A stretch of 49,019 bases of DNA from Arthrobacter sp. RIT-PI-e (GCF_001187915.1 NZ_LGIU01000054.1:1-49019); one strand, 5' to 3'; positions 1-9,787 are shown, counted from the first letter of the stretch. A program made the numbers and translations. The notes: generated from the letters alone by a model not told the origin.

Positions 1-21
1 CGCGCCCCGCCGCGGGGCGCG
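1..21. repeat. Perfect GC palindrome at the window edge
   Basis: Bases 1-10 are the exact reverse complement of bases 12-21, giving a 10-bp stem around a single central base. A second GC-only inverted segment follows up to about base 50. It could be the terminator of a gene lying to the left, or an edge artefact; no T-run follows on either strand. Confidence 0.35.
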
Positions 22-54
22 CGGGGGCCCGGCCGCGCGCCGGGGCCCGACCGG

Positions 55-375
55 GTGGAGCCCCATTTCGTGATCCGGCTCATCACCGGGTTCAGGTTCT
101 TCGGTTCCTATGGCATCACGGACCGGGTGGGAAGCGACGACGGTCTGGCCTGTGCGCTCCCGAACACCGTGGAGGCGGGGGAGAGGCTCGGGCGCGTGAG
201 CTTCGGCGACCTCCCGGTCCTGGTCCCGAAGACCCCCGCCGACACCGGACCCGCGACGGGGGCCCTCGGCCCACCCGGCGAGGCGGGGGAGTACCACGCC
301 ACCACGGACTTCGACGTCGTCGGACAGGTCATCCGGTCCCTCCGGTTCGAGGAGGGCGCACGGGAACCCGGGTGA
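55..375 (+). CDS. Hypothetical protein, possibly a C-terminal fragment
   Basis: An open frame that continues to the left window edge. The first usable start is a GTG at 55, with another GTG at 73, and neither has a ribosome binding site, so this may be the 3' end of a longer gene whose beginning lies outside the window. The 106 residues contain a plausible globular stretch (VIRLITGFRFFGSYGITDR) and a His-containing tail (GEYHATTDFDVVGQVIRSLR). That tail faintly recalls the end of an alpha/beta hydrolase with its catalytic His, but I do not recognise the family. It ends in TGA directly against the convergent short-chain dehydrogenase, whose stop lies in the next three bases. The long open frame on the opposite strand here is a shadow. 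Confidence 0.4.
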   Translation: MEPHFVIRLITGFRFFGSYGITDRVGSDDGLACALPNTVEAGERLGRVSFGDLPVLVPKTPADTGPATGALGPPGEAGEYHATTDFDVVGQVIRSLRFEEGAREPG

Positions 376-1299
376 TCACCCGTCCGTGGGCCGGAGCGAG
401 GAGAAGTCGACGCCCGTGAGCTCCACGCTGCGGTTCCAGAGCCGGACGGCGACGTCGCGGTCGAGCACGCGGGGGACGGGGGCCACGAGTGCGGGTGCGC
501 CACGGGTCTCCCCGGGACCGGAGGGCCCGTAGTAGTCCCCGCCCCGGACGCCGTCCGCCGTCGCCGCGTACAAGGTGGGCAGTGCTCCTTCGGCGTCCGA
601 CTGGCTGACCATCCTGACGACCACCGAGACGACGTCGAGCACCGCCGGGATCTTCATGCCGGCCGTCAGGTTGGTGTTGGCGACCCCGGGGTGCGCCGCG
701 ACCGAGACGAGGTCCCGACCCGCGGCCCGTGCGCGGCGGTCGAGCTCCGTCATGAAGTACAGGTTGGCGATCTTGCTCTGGCCGTAGGCCGCCCATCGGC
801 TGTACCGCCGCTCCGACTGCAGGTCGTCGAACGCAATCCGCCCGCGCTTGTGGGCGAGACTGGACAGCGTGACCACGCGGGCCGGCCCTGCAGCCTGCAA
901 CTGGTCCAGGAGCAGCCCCGTGAGGGCGAAGTGGCCGAGGTGGTTCGTGCCGAACTGGAGCTCGAACCCGTCCGCCGTCGTGCCCCGGGGGGTCGCCATC
1001 ACGCCGGCGTTGTTGATCAGGAGGTGGACCGGGCCGGTGAGGTCCGCCGCGAACCTCCGGACGGATCCCAGGTCGGAGAGATCGAGCTGCCGCATCTCCA
1101 CGGAGGAGCTGCCCGTCTCCGCGCGCACCCTCCGCTCCGCCTCCCTGCCGCGTCCGGCGTCCCGGCAGGCGAGGACCACGTCGGCGCCCTTCCGTGCCAG
1201 GCCGATCGCGGTCTGCAGACCCAGGCCGCTGTTGGCCCCGGTGATGACCGCACGTCTGCCCGTGAGATCGCCGATCGCCTCCGCTGTGAAGTTGCTCAT
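376..1299 (-). CDS. Short-chain dehydrogenase/reductase (retinol dehydrogenase-like)
   Basis: A 307-residue classical SDR oxidoreductase using NAD(P)(H). The cofactor glycine motif TGANSGLG is near residue 20, the structural NNAG motif near residue 97, and the catalytic Tyr-Lys pair (YGQSK) near residue 172, with an upstream Ser in VTLSSLAH. The C-terminal region beyond the Rossmann core is longer than in 250-residue fatty-acid reductases and matches the retinol/protochlorophyllide-reductase-like group common in actinobacteria; the substrate cannot be told from sequence. The start is set by a strong GGGAGGG ribosome binding site 6 bases before the ATG. It lies 139 bases downstream of the MarR gene on the same strand and could be read through from it. 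Confidence 0.9.
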   Translation of the reverse strand: MSNFTAEAIGDLTGRRAVITGANSGLGLQTAIGLARKGADVVLACRDAGRGREAERRVRAETGSSSVEMRQLDLSDLGSVRRFAADLTGPVHLLINNAGVMATPRGTTADGFELQFGTNHLGHFALTGLLLDQLQAAGPARVVTLSSLAHKRGRIAFDDLQSERRYSRWAAYGQSKIANLYFMTELDRRARAAGRDLVSVAAHPGVANTNLTAGMKIPAVLDVVSVVVRMVSQSDAEGALPTLYAATADGVRGGDYYGPSGPGETRGAPALVAPVPRVLDRDVAVRLWNRSVELTGVDFSSLRPTDG

Positions 1300-1438
1300 G
1301 ATGTGCCCTCCCTGGGTCCTGGTATCCTCGAGCGGTGTCCACCGCCGGCGTCAGGATGATCCTCCTCTCAGCTTAGGGTCGCGAGCGGTCCGGTGGGTGC
1401 CGGGGGTTCGCAGGGGGTCGGAGCGCCCCCGGAGGGCT

Positions 1439-1999
1439 TCAGCCGGCGTGGTCCAGACGCGTGTTGATGCGATCCGTGAGCATCTTCAGCTGCTCCATCT
1501 CCCCGGAGGTCAGCGCCGGTGCCAGCACGTCCTGGATCCGCTGCACGTGGGCGGCGCCGATGTGCCGCTGGACGGCCCGGCCCTCCTCCGTGAGGGCGAT
1601 CTCCACACCCCGCTGGTCGTTGTGCGCGGGACGTTTCTCGACGAGCTGCTTGGACTCGAGTCGATCCACCATGCGGCTGAGGCTGGGCTGACTGATGAGC
1701 AGGTGCTGGTTCAGTTCGTTCAAGCGGGTCCAGCCGGTCGCGCAGCGGCTCAGGTTGAACAGGACGTCGTACTCGCTGATCGGCAGTTCCCGGAAGGCGG
1801 GATCCTGACGGAGCCGACGCATCACTCCCACCTGGGCCCGGAAGAGCGACTCCCAGGTCTCGGACGCCTGGCGCGCGGAGGGCTGTGCCGACGGTGCGCC
1901 GGCGGAACTCCCCGCCGGTCGTCCGGCCGTCCGGGTGCCGCACTCCTCCGCCGGTACAGGACTCCCGTCCTGCGCCGTGGTCGACGTCTGCTCGGTCAT
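1439..1999 (-). CDS. MarR-family transcriptional regulator
   Basis: A winged-helix repressor-type regulator of 186 residues from the chosen start. The central region shows the MarR fold: YDVLFNLSR, then the recognition helix segment ISQPSLSRMVDRLESKQLVEKR, then the wing (NDQRGVEIALTEEGRAV). I chose the ATG at 1999 because GGGAGGA sits a few bases upstream. An in-frame ATG at 2050, three bases after the pump stop codon, would add 17 residues but has no ribosome binding site. The first 40 or so residues are Ala/Pro/Ser-rich and probably disordered. It lies directly downstream of the RND pump on the same strand, so it probably controls the pump, itself or the following SDR gene. The ligand is unknown. 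Confidence 0.88.
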   Translation of the reverse strand: MTEQTSTTAQDGSPVPAEECGTRTAGRPAGSSAGAPSAQPSARQASETWESLFRAQVGVMRRLRQDPAFRELPISEYDVLFNLSRCATGWTRLNELNQHLLISQPSLSRMVDRLESKQLVEKRPAHNDQRGVEIALTEEGRAVQRHIGAAHVQRIQDVLAPALTSGEMEQLKMLTDRINTRLDHAG

Positions 2000-2051
2000 G
2001 CCGTCCTCCCGGGACGCCTGGGTGCGCCCGCCCGATGGATTCGAATGCATC

Positions 2052-2057
2052 TACTAT
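2052..2057 (-). promoter_or_regulatory. Possible -10 box (TATAGT) at the pump/MarR junction
   Basis: On the minus strand TATAGT overlaps the last codon and stop codon of the RND pump and lies about 50 bases before the MarR ATG. No convincing -35 hexamer lies 16-18 bases upstream. It may give MarR its own promoter in addition to read-through from the pump gene. Confidence 0.3.
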
Positions 2058-5000
2058 ACGTGGGAACCCCGGACGGCATCATCCGTGCCCCTCGCTGCCC
2101 TGCGCAGGGCCCGCTCCTCGCGTCCTCCCTCCACCAACCGGTAGAGCACGGGGACGAGCACGAGCGTCAGGACCGTCGAGGAGACGAGCCCGCCGATCAC
2201 GACGACCGCGAGGGGCTGGGAGATGAAGCCACCGCCACCGGTCAACCCCGAAGCCATCGGGATGAGGGCGAAGATGGTCGCGGAGGCCGTCATCAGGATC
2301 GGGCGCAGGCGCTGCCGCGCCCCCTCGCGGATCGCCTGGGGCACCGGCATCCCGGGCACGCCGTCGCGGGGGAGACGGTACTGGTTGATCAGGTCGATCA
2401 GCACGATCGCATTGGTGACCACGATGCCCACGAGCATCAGCATCCCGATGAGGGACGGCAGACCGAGGGGGATCCCGGTGAGGAGCAGCAGTGCGATCGC
2501 CCCGGTCCCGGCGAACGGGATGGAGACCAGCAGGATCAGGGGTTGGACGAGGCTCTTGAAGGTCGCCACCATGATCACGTAGACGATCGCCACCGCGGCC
2601 CAGAGCGCGAGGAACAGCTGGCCGAACGAATCGGCCTGCTCCGCCGTCGCGCCGCCCACCGTGGCGGTCGCACCGGCCGGGAGGTCGATCGTGGACAGCC
2701 GCGTGTCGACAGCCGAGGAGAGGGTGCCGAGATCGTCGCCCGACGGGGCGATCGACACCCGCGCCGTCCGCTGCCCGTTGGAGCTGGTGATGGAGAGCGG
2801 GACCTGCACCTCCTCCACCGACGCCACGTCCGAGAGCGGTACGGGGCCGCCGGCCGTGGGGATCTGGAGCCCACGCAACTGGTCCAGACTCGTGATCGGC
2901 GTCCCCTCACCGATCAGTACCGGGTAGTCGTCGGTGTCGAAACGGACGGAACCGGCCGGCAGGGCGCTGACCGTGCCACCCAGCAGTCCCGCGATCTGCC
3001 CCTCGCTGAGCCCGGCCGCGGCCGCGGCCGCGCGGTCCACGTCCACCTGCACCTGCGGCTGGTCCGAGGACAGGTTGCTGCTGACCTCCCCGGCGCCGTC
3101 GATGCCCTGCATGCCGTCGAGCACCGCGGCGCTCGCGGCCTCGAGGTCCTCGCTCGACGGAGCGGTGATGTCGATGTCGATGGTGTTGGACGTGCCGAGA
3201 CCGCCGCCCTGGCTGGTCAGGGAGAACGTCCCGGCGTCGTCGAGCTCCTCGAGTTCGCGGCGCACCGCGTCCTGCAGCGCTTCCTGGTCCGCTTCCGCGT
3301 CCGTGATCACGGTGAACGTGGCGACCGACGCACCACCGGAGAACTGGGCGGCGAACCCTCCCTGGGCATTGCCCACCGTCAACTGGACGTCCTGGATGTC
3401 CGGATCGTCGGCGAGGATCTCCTCGGTGCGGCTTGCGGCCGCGGTGGTGGTCGCGAGACTGCTCCCGGGAGCCAGGGTTTGGGTGAGGGAGAAGCTGTTC
3501 TGGCCCGTCCCGCCCAGCAGGTTGGTGGGCAGGAACGGGATCATGGAGGCGGTGGCCCCGAGCACCAGCACCCCGCACAGCAGGGTGATGACGGGGTGGC
3601 GCTGGGTCTTCTCCAGCACCGGGAGGTAACCGCGCTGCAGGAACGAGCGGCGCTCCACGGCGGCGGTGTCCTGCGGATCTCCCGCGGACGACGCGGCGGC
3701 GTGCCGGGCCCGGCGCTTCCACGGCGGTGCGGCCGAGGTCCGGGGCAGGAACCAGTAGGCGAGGACCGGGACGATCGTGAGGGAGACGGCCAGGGAGGCC
3801 AGCAGGGCGATCCCGCTGGTCACCGCGAAGGGCCGGAACAGCTCCCCGGCCAGACCGCCCACCAGGGCGATCGGCGCGAAGACGGCGACCGTGGTCAGGG
3901 TGGAGGCGGTGATGGCTCCGGCGACCTCCCGGACGGCGGTGAGGATCGCCTCCCGCTTCTCCTCGCCGTAGCCCAGGTGCCGCTTGATGTTCTCGATCAC
4001 CACGATGGAATCGTCCACCACGCGGCCGATGGCGATGGTCAGGGCTCCGAGGGTCAGCAGGTTGAGGGAGTACCCGGCGGTGTAGAGCCCGATGAAGGTG
4101 ACCAGGAGGGAGAGGGGGATGGAGATGGCCGTGACGAGCGTGGAACGCACCGAGAGCAGGAAGACGAGGATCACGAGGACGGCGAAGCCGAGCCCCAGGA
4201 TGCCCTCGGTGGTGAGGTCCTCGATGGACTGCTCGATGAACGGGGCCTGATCGAAGATGACGGTGATGTCCGCGGCGTTGCCGAGCTCGGTCTCGAGATC
4301 CGGGACGAGGTCGATGATCTGGTGGGAGATGTCCACGGTGTCGCCGTCCGGCACCTTGGTCACCGTGAGCGCGAGGGTCTCCACCCCGTTGGTGCGCGTG
4401 ACGGAGGTCGGGTCGTCGTCGACGAGGTCCACGTCCGCGACCTCGCCGATCGTCACCACGGCCGCCGGGGCCGCGGGCGTCCCGGAGCCGCCGGCGTCCG
4501 GGAGCTCCGTGGGCACCCCTGTGCCGCCCTCCGCTGCGCCCGGTCCACCGGGAGGCGCGGTTCCCGCGGTGGCACCTCCCGGTGGCGTGCCGTCAGCCTG
4601 GGAGGCGCCGCCGGATGCGTCCGTGCCGGCACCGCTGTTCCCGGATCCATCGGGGAGCACCGGCAGCGTGCGGATGTCGTCGAGCGACCCGATGCGGCTC
4701 CCGGCCTCGATGGTCAGGGACTGCGGGTCCGCCTCGAGCGTCCCCACGGGGAACAGCGCGCCGTTGTCCTCCAGGGTGGAGGAGAGATCGGCGACGCTCA
4801 GCCCGGCGTCCGCCAGGGCCTCCTCCCGGGGGAGGACAGCGACGTGCTGGGTCGTTCCTCCTGAGATGTCCGCCGTGCGGACGCCCTCGATCTCCTGCAG
4901 GCGCGGCACCGTCAGCCGGGCGAGATCCAGATTGAGCTCGCTCAGGGACCGGTCCGAGGAGACCGCCATGAAGACGATCGGAAGATCGTTCACGCTCCCC

Positions 5001-5389
5001 GCGAGGGACTGCGGCTCCACGTCGCTCGGCAGGGCAGGACGCACCGCGGAGATCGCGCGGTCCACCTGTGCCCGGGCACGGTCGAGGTCGGTGCCGTAGA
5101 CGAACACCAGGCTCACCGTGGACAGGCCGGTGCGGGAGGTCGCCGAGGACGACTCGAGTCCCTCCACCCCGGTGAGCGCCGCCTCGAGCGGTGCGCTCAC
5201 CTGCTGGTCCAGGTATGCCGCGGAGGCGCCCGGCACGGTGGAGAGGACCGTGATCTGCGGGAACTCGAGGGACGGGACCAGTTCCTGCCGCAGGGAACCC
5301 AGCGTGATGACGCCGAATACCGAGGCGAGTACGGTGATGAGCGCGATGAGCGCTCGGTTGGCCAACGACAGCTGAGCCAGACGGAACAA
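2054..5389 (-). CDS. AcrB/HAE1-type RND efflux transporter permease
   Basis: An 1111-residue inner-membrane resistance-nodulation-division transporter, expected to export drugs or lipids by proton antiport. The N-terminus (SLANRALIALITVLASVFG) is the first membrane helix. The first periplasmic-type porter domain follows, then helices 2-6 near residues 400-550 with the conserved VVDDSIVVIENI proton-relay segment. A second porter domain and a final helix group (VGIVVTNAIVLIDLINQ) complete the duplicated architecture. The start is TTG at 5389, chosen because it gives the canonical N-terminus and follows AGGCAGG. Residues about 247-312 are a Gly/Ala/Pro/Thr-rich low-complexity insertion inside the first porter domain. 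There is no adapter (membrane fusion) gene beside it, as is usual for a Gram-positive. The MarR gene follows immediately. Confidence 0.92.
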   Translation of the reverse strand: MFRLAQLSLANRALIALITVLASVFGVITLGSLRQELVPSLEFPQITVLSTVPGASAAYLDQQVSAPLEAALTGVEGLESSSATSRTGLSTVSLVFVYGTDLDRARAQVDRAISAVRPALPSDVEPQSLAGSVNDLPIVFMAVSSDRSLSELNLDLARLTVPRLQEIEGVRTADISGGTTQHVAVLPREEALADAGLSVADLSSTLEDNGALFPVGTLEADPQSLTIEAGSRIGSLDDIRTLPVLPDGSGNSGAGTDASGGASQADGTPPGGATAGTAPPGGPGAAEGGTGVPTELPDAGGSGTPAAPAAVVTIGEVADVDLVDDDPTSVTRTNGVETLALTVTKVPDGDTVDISHQIIDLVPDLETELGNAADITVIFDQAPFIEQSIEDLTTEGILGLGFAVLVILVFLLSVRSTLVTAISIPLSLLVTFIGLYTAGYSLNLLTLGALTIAIGRVVDDSIVVIENIKRHLGYGEEKREAILTAVREVAGAITASTLTTVAVFAPIALVGGLAGELFRPFAVTSGIALLASLAVSLTIVPVLAYWFLPRTSAAPPWKRRARHAAASSAGDPQDTAAVERRSFLQRGYLPVLEKTQRHPVITLLCGVLVLGATASMIPFLPTNLLGGTGQNSFSLTQTLAPGSSLATTTAAASRTEEILADDPDIQDVQLTVGNAQGGFAAQFSGGASVATFTVITDAEADQEALQDAVRRELEELDDAGTFSLTSQGGGLGTSNTIDIDITAPSSEDLEAASAAVLDGMQGIDGAGEVSSNLSSDQPQVQVDVDRAAAAAAGLSEGQIAGLLGGTVSALPAGSVRFDTDDYPVLIGEGTPITSLDQLRGLQIPTAGGPVPLSDVASVEEVQVPLSITSSNGQRTARVSIAPSGDDLGTLSSAVDTRLSTIDLPAGATATVGGATAEQADSFGQLFLALWAAVAIVYVIMVATFKSLVQPLILLVSIPFAGTGAIALLLLTGIPLGLPSLIGMLMLVGIVVTNAIVLIDLINQYRLPRDGVPGMPVPQAIREGARQRLRPILMTASATIFALIPMASGLTGGGGFISQPLAVVVIGGLVSSTVLTLVLVPVLYRLVEGGREERALRRAARGTDDAVRGSHV

Positions 5390-5445
5390 TGAACCTGCCT
5401 CTTGTCACGAGCGGAAGTGCAGCGGACCGGCGTGGCCGGCGGTGG

Positions 5446-6942
5446 CTAGGTGAGCTGGAGTACGCGGTCGGTGTGCGCCTGGACCTCGCCGGCCAGCGCG
5501 GCGTCCTTGTTCAGCTTCACGCCGTAGCCGGGAAGCATGTCCTTGAGCTTGGGCTCCCACTCGGACACCTTGCCGGGGAAGCAGCGCTTGAGCAGTTCCA
5601 CCATGATCGGCGCAGCGGTGGAGGCTCCCGGGGAGGCGCCGAGCAGTGCTCCGACGGACCCGTCGGAGGAGGTGATGACCTCGGTCCCGAACTGCAGCAC
5701 CCCGCCCTTCTTCGGTGCCTTCTTGATGACCTGCACGCGCTGTCCGGCGGAGATCAGTTCCCAGCTGCTCCCCTCCGCGAGCGGCATGAAGTCCGTGAGG
5801 GCCTCGTTCTTGGCCTCGCGGTTCTTCAGTACCTCCGTCACGAGGTACTTGGTCAGCGCCATGTTGTCCTTGGCGACGGCCAGCATGGGCACCAGGTTGG
5901 AACTGCGGATGGAGGTGGGCAGGTCCAGGTAGGATCCGCGCTTCAGGAACTTGGTGGAGAAACCGGCGTAGGGGCCGAAGAGCAGCGACCGCTCACCCTT
6001 GACGAAGCGGGTGTCGAGGTGCGGCACGGACATCGGCGGAGCGCCGACCGAGGCCTGGCCATACACCTTGGCCCGGTGCTGGTCCACGATCTCCGGGTCC
6101 GTGCAGCGCAGGAACTGCCCGGAGACCGGGAAGCCGGCGAAGCCACGGCCCTCGGGGATACCGGTGCGCTGCAGCAGGTGGAGTGCACCGCCGCCCGCCC
6201 CGATGAACACGAACTTGGTGGTGACGGTGCTGGTCTCGCCGGTCGCCTTGTTCTTGACCTTCACGTCCCAGCGTCCGTCGGAGGCGCGGGCCACGTCGAG
6301 GACGTCGAAGCCGTAGTGCAGGTCCACGCCCGTGCCGTCGAGGTAGGTGGTCAGCTGACGTGTGAGTGCACCGAAGTCGACGTCGGTGCCTCCTGCCACG
6401 CGTGATGCCGCCACCGGCTGGGACGGGTTGCGGCCGGCCATGATGAGCGGTGCCCACTCGGCGATCTTCGCGTGGTCCTCGCTGTACTCCATGGAGGAGA
6501 AGAGCGGTTGCGGGCTCAGGGCCTCGTGACGCCGGCGCAGGTACCGGGCGTTCGCCTGGCCCCAGACGAAACTCATGTGCGGGACCGCGTTGACGAAGGT
6601 CCGGGGGGAGCTGATGTGCCCCTCGGACACCAGGTGCGACCAGAACTGGCGCGAGACCTGGAACTGCTCGTTGATGGCCACGGCCTTCGTCGGATCGACC
6701 GAGCCGTCCTTGGAGGCGGGGGAGTAGTTCAACTCGCAGAGGGCCGAGTGTCCGGTCCCGGCGTTGTTCCAGGGATCGGAACTCTCGAGCCCGGCGACGT
6801 CGAGCCGTTCGAACAGGGAGATGTCCCAGTCGGGCTGGAGCTGTCGGAGGAAGGTGCCGGGCGTGGCGCTCATGATCCCACCGCCGATCAGGACGACGTC
6901 GGTGGTCTTGGCGGGCGAACCCTGGCTGTTCATGGTCAACAT
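5446..6942 (-). CDS. mqo: Malate:quinone oxidoreductase
   Basis: A membrane-associated FAD enzyme of the TCA cycle that oxidises malate to oxaloacetate and passes electrons to quinone. The 498 residues match the family's usual length. The N-terminal FAD-binding motif [12 protein letters not shown] is near residue 15, and the family signature [18 protein letters not shown] is near residues 58-75. Further conserved blocks are MSFVWG and the C-terminal [14 protein letters not shown]. The ATG at 6942 follows GGAG at good spacing; an ATG three codons later is possible. Residue 28 is Pro in SATPGTF where Leu is usual, a single T-to-C-type change. The RND pump starts 56 bases downstream on the same strand, so read-through is possible. 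Confidence 0.95.
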   Translation of the reverse strand: MLTMNSQGSPAKTTDVVLIGGGIMSATPGTFLRQLQPDWDISLFERLDVAGLESSDPWNNAGTGHSALCELNYSPASKDGSVDPTKAVAINEQFQVSRQFWSHLVSEGHISSPRTFVNAVPHMSFVWGQANARYLRRRHEALSPQPLFSSMEYSEDHAKIAEWAPLIMAGRNPSQPVAASRVAGGTDVDFGALTRQLTTYLDGTGVDLHYGFDVLDVARASDGRWDVKVKNKATGETSTVTTKFVFIGAGGGALHLLQRTGIPEGRGFAGFPVSGQFLRCTDPEIVDQHRAKVYGQASVGAPPMSVPHLDTRFVKGERSLLFGPYAGFSTKFLKRGSYLDLPTSIRSSNLVPMLAVAKDNMALTKYLVTEVLKNREAKNEALTDFMPLAEGSSWELISAGQRVQVIKKAPKKGGVLQFGTEVITSSDGSVGALLGASPGASTAAPIMVELLKRCFPGKVSEWEPKLKDMLPGYGVKLNKDAALAGEVQAHTDRVLQLT

Positions 6943-7051
6943 CGTCTCCAGTCGCGAGGTCCTAGCAGGGAAAGCGTGGCCTCTGCCGGTGACCTTACTT
7001 AAATCCGGAGGACTGCCCCGCGGCGGCCTGGTGCCGGGTGTCCGAGGGCGG

Positions 7052-8770
7052 TCACTCGGGGCGGGCGGGAACGGAGGTGTCGAGGTCGATCCGGTTGAAG
7101 ACCTCGTTCATCACCGGGCTGGTGGGGTAGGAGATGACGCGGGGACCCATGGCCAGCGCGGAGATCGGGAACGCGAGGGGAACGGCGGGGATCCGGCGCG
7201 AGAGCTGGGCACTGATGTCCGCGTAGGCGGCACGCCGGTCATCCCCCTCGGACAACCCCCGTGCCCGATTGATCTTGCTGACGAGCTGGGGGTCCGAGTA
7301 CCCGAACTCCGCGCTCGTGCTCCCGAACAGCGCACCCACGAAGTTGTCCGGGTCCTGGTAGCTGCCGCTCCACCCGAGGAGGTGGAACGCCCGGTCACCC
7401 TCACGCTGCACCGTGTCGAGGTAGTCGTCGCTCCACTGCACGGGCACCGGCTGGATGGTGAATCCCGCCTCCGTGAGCTGCCTGCTCAGCTCCGCGTACA
7501 CCTTCTCCGGCGACGGGAGGTACGGCCGCGAGACGTTGCGCGGGTAGTAGAAGGGGAGGGGACGGCCGTCGTACCCCGATTGCTCCAGCAGTTCCCCCGC
7601 CAGCTCGGGGTCGTACCCGTAGTCCTCGACGTCCTCGGTGCCGACGCCGAGCTTCTGCGGGATGAACTGCGAGGTCGAACGGGTCCCGTTGAGGAAGCGT
7701 CCGTCGATCAGCGCGTTCTTGTCGATGGCGTGCGCCACGGCCTGACGGAAGAGCAGGTCGTCCACGCCCGGGAAGTCCTGGTTCAGCCCCAGGTACAGCA
7801 CCGAGTAGGGATCGCGCTGCAGGAACTGGAGGCCGTTGCGGGCGAGGTCCCCGGCGCTCTCCACCGAGACGAAGTCGTAGCCGTCGATCCTCCCGGAGGT
7901 CAGGGCCCGCGCCCGCGAGTCGGGGTTGGAGATGGTGGTGAACACGACCTCGTCGATGTCACCGCGCTCCCCCCAGTACGCGTCGAAGAAGCGCAGGTCC
8001 ACCCGGCCGGCCTGCCAGTCCTCCAGGACGAACGGCCCGGTGCCCACGGGGGCGAGGCCGTAGCGGGACACCGCACCGCTGTCGCGCGTCTCCGAGAGGA
8101 CGTCGGCGGTCTCCGCCTCGAGCGCCGCGGGGGAGGCGATGGCGAAGGCGGGGGACGCGAGCGCGGACAGCAGACCCGTGACCGGGCTCGCGAGCCTGAT
8201 CTCCGCCGTGTACTCGGACGTCGCGCTGCAGCCCTGGTAGAGGCTGAGTTCGGGCTGGTCGGAGTAGGCACGGAAGACGTTCTCGAACGGCAACCGCGCG
8301 GTGCCGCGTGCCTCGCTCGGGAGCTCGTACCAGCGGTCGAAGTTGGTGCACACCGCCCGGGCCGTGAAGGGCGTGCCGTCGTGGAAGACGACGTCCTCCC
8401 GGAGGTCGAACTCGTAGCTGCGCCCGCCGTCCCCCTGTTCCCAGGACTCGGCGAGCAGGGGGACGGGTTCGGAGGTGAGGGGGTCCACCCCGGTGAGACC
8501 CTCCATGATCTGCTGCGTCACGCGGTAGGACTCGGTGTCGTTGGCCAGGGCCGGATCGAGGGTGCGTGGATCCGCGGCCGTGCCGAAGGTGAAGGTGGAG
8601 AGCTCTGCGGCGCCCCCGCCCTCGGTCGCTGCCGTGGTGGGCTGCTGCGGTGCGGGGACCTCGGCGGGTGTGCAGGCGACGAGCGAGAGCACGGCGGGGA
8701 CCGCGACCACCGGGGGGCGGCGGACGACGGGGCCGCCGGGGCGGACGCGGCTCGCAGCTGGGGGCTTCAC
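7052..8770 (-). CDS. ABC transporter family-5 solute-binding lipoprotein (peptide/opine type)
   Basis: A 572-residue extracytoplasmic binding protein of the SBP_bac_5 family, which captures oligopeptides, nickel or related solutes for an ABC importer. A short signal peptide ends in the lipobox LVAC with the lipidated Cys near residue 33, followed by a Pro/Thr/Gly-rich linker. Family features include [12 protein letters not shown], the block [30 protein letters not shown], and [10 protein letters not shown]. The start is GTG at 8770 with GGAGAG upstream. No permease or ATPase genes lie beside it, so it must share a transporter encoded elsewhere. It lies 109 bases upstream of mqo on the same strand. 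Confidence 0.9.
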   Translation of the reverse strand: MKPPAASRVRPGGPVVRRPPVVAVPAVLSLVACTPAEVPAPQQPTTAATEGGGAAELSTFTFGTAADPRTLDPALANDTESYRVTQQIMEGLTGVDPLTSEPVPLLAESWEQGDGGRSYEFDLREDVVFHDGTPFTARAVCTNFDRWYELPSEARGTARLPFENVFRAYSDQPELSLYQGCSATSEYTAEIRLASPVTGLLSALASPAFAIASPAALEAETADVLSETRDSGAVSRYGLAPVGTGPFVLEDWQAGRVDLRFFDAYWGERGDIDEVVFTTISNPDSRARALTSGRIDGYDFVSVESAGDLARNGLQFLQRDPYSVLYLGLNQDFPGVDDLLFRQAVAHAIDKNALIDGRFLNGTRSTSQFIPQKLGVGTEDVEDYGYDPELAGELLEQSGYDGRPLPFYYPRNVSRPYLPSPEKVYAELSRQLTEAGFTIQPVPVQWSDDYLDTVQREGDRAFHLLGWSGSYQDPDNFVGALFGSTSAEFGYSDPQLVSKINRARGLSEGDDRRAAYADISAQLSRRIPAVPLAFPISALAMGPRVISYPTSPVMNEVFNRIDLDTSVPARPE

Positions 8771-8896
8771 GGGGTGGTGCTCTCCGGGCAGGGGCGGTCC
8801 CGGTCAGCGGGGCCGGGCGGGGTCGACTGCCCAGTCTAGGCGATGGTCCTGGTGGCATCCGCCGGGGAGGTGGACGGGCAGGGGCGGGAACGAGCA

Positions 8897-8927
8897 GGAC
8901 CCCCTCGCCGCGTGGCCGAGGGGGCCC
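8897..8927 (-). terminator. Likely terminator of the fasciclin-protein gene
   Basis: An inverted repeat with arms CCCCCTCG and CGAGGGGG, plus outer G-C pairs, lies 50 bases after the fasciclin gene stop on the minus strand. There is no T-run, as is common in high-GC actinobacteria. Confidence 0.5.
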
Positions 8928-8976
8928 CGCTCAGGATGCTGCACGGAGGCGGGTGCGCCCGGGTGGCGTGCCGGCT

Positions 8977-9711
8977 CTACTCGGCCGGAGGGGTGAGCAC
9001 GCCGTCGATCAGGTAGACCACGGCGTTGGAGGTCTGCACGCCACCGCAGATGACGTTGGCGTCGTTGACCATGAGCTCGTCGCCGGAGCCGGTGATCTCC
9101 ACCTCGCCGCCCTGGACGGTCTCCTGCATGGTGCCCTCGAGCTCGGTCGGCTGGATCTTGCCGGCGACCACGTGATAGGTCAGGATGCTGCTGAGCGTGT
9201 CGGCGTCGGTCTGCAGGGTCTCGAGCGTCGCCGCGTCGAGTGCCTCGAAGGCCGAGTCGACCGGAGCGAAGACGGTGAACTCGCCGCTGTTGAGGGTGTC
9301 GACCAGGTTGACGTCGGGGTTCAGCTGGCCGCTGACCGCCGCAGTGAGCTGCGTCAGGAGCGGATTGGCGCCTGCGGCCTCGGTGACGGGGAGGAGGGAC
9401 ATGCCCTCGACCGAGCCGTCCCCGTCCGGCACCTGTGCCGCGTAGTCGCCGCAGCCGGCACCCACGAGGTTGGCCATGACGTCCATGTCCTCGCCGGCCA
9501 TCGGGGTCTCCGAGGCCTCCATGCTCGATTCCATGCTGGCCTCGGGCGATGCGGACTCGCTCTCCATGGGTGCCTCGGAGGCATCCTGGCTCGGGCCGCC
9601 CTGGGTCGCCATCTCCGGCTCGTCGTCGCCGCCGCCGCAGGCCGCGAGGCCGAGCATCGAGACTGCTGCGATGCCGAGGATGGAGAGGTTCCTGCGCTTG
9701 GTGATTCCCAT
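8977..9711 (-). CDS. Fasciclin (FAS1) domain lipoprotein
   Basis: A 244-residue secreted lipoprotein. The N-terminus ([25 protein letters not shown] split by the lipobox LAAC) is a classical lipoprotein signal with the lipid-bearing Cys near residue 25. An acidic, Met/Ser/Glu-rich low-complexity linker spans residues about 30-75. A single FAS1 domain follows, with the H1 box [14 protein letters not shown] near residue 165 and the segment [12 protein letters not shown]1 domains mediate adhesion or matrix contact. The ATG at 9711 is chosen because GGAGGAAG lies just upstream; an in-frame ATG 21 codons earlier would spoil the signal peptide. The gene is probably monocistronic. Confidence 0.92.
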   Translation of the reverse strand: MGITKRRNLSILGIAAVSMLGLAACGGGDDEPEMATQGGPSQDASEAPMESESASPEASMESSMEASETPMAGEDMDVMANLVGAGCGDYAAQVPDGDGSVEGMSLLPVTEAAGANPLLTQLTAAVSGQLNPDVNLVDTLNSGEFTVFAPVDSAFEALDAATLETLQTDADTLSSILTYHVVAGKIQPTELEGTMQETVQGGEVEITGSGDELMVNDANVICGGVQTSNAVVYLIDGVLTPPAE

Positions 9712-9772
9712 GAGATCTTCCTCCGTGAACGTGACCCGGGGTGTGCCCGGGATCTGTGGCTGATGGTGAAAC

Positions 9773-9787
9773 ACATCGTGTCGATGT
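9773..9787. promoter_or_regulatory. Perfect 6-bp inverted repeat upstream of the fasciclin gene
   Basis: ACATCG-TGT-CGATGT lies about 62-76 bases before the fasciclin ATG, in the region where its promoter should be. Symmetry and location fit a binding site for a dimeric regulator, but no regulator is linked to it. Confidence 0.35.

Noticed and set aside
848-4864. A 1338-codon open frame on the plus strand
   Set aside because: It is the complement of the SDR, MarR and RND genes. The translation is Arg/Gly/His-rich with no domain, and high GC makes such long empty frames common.
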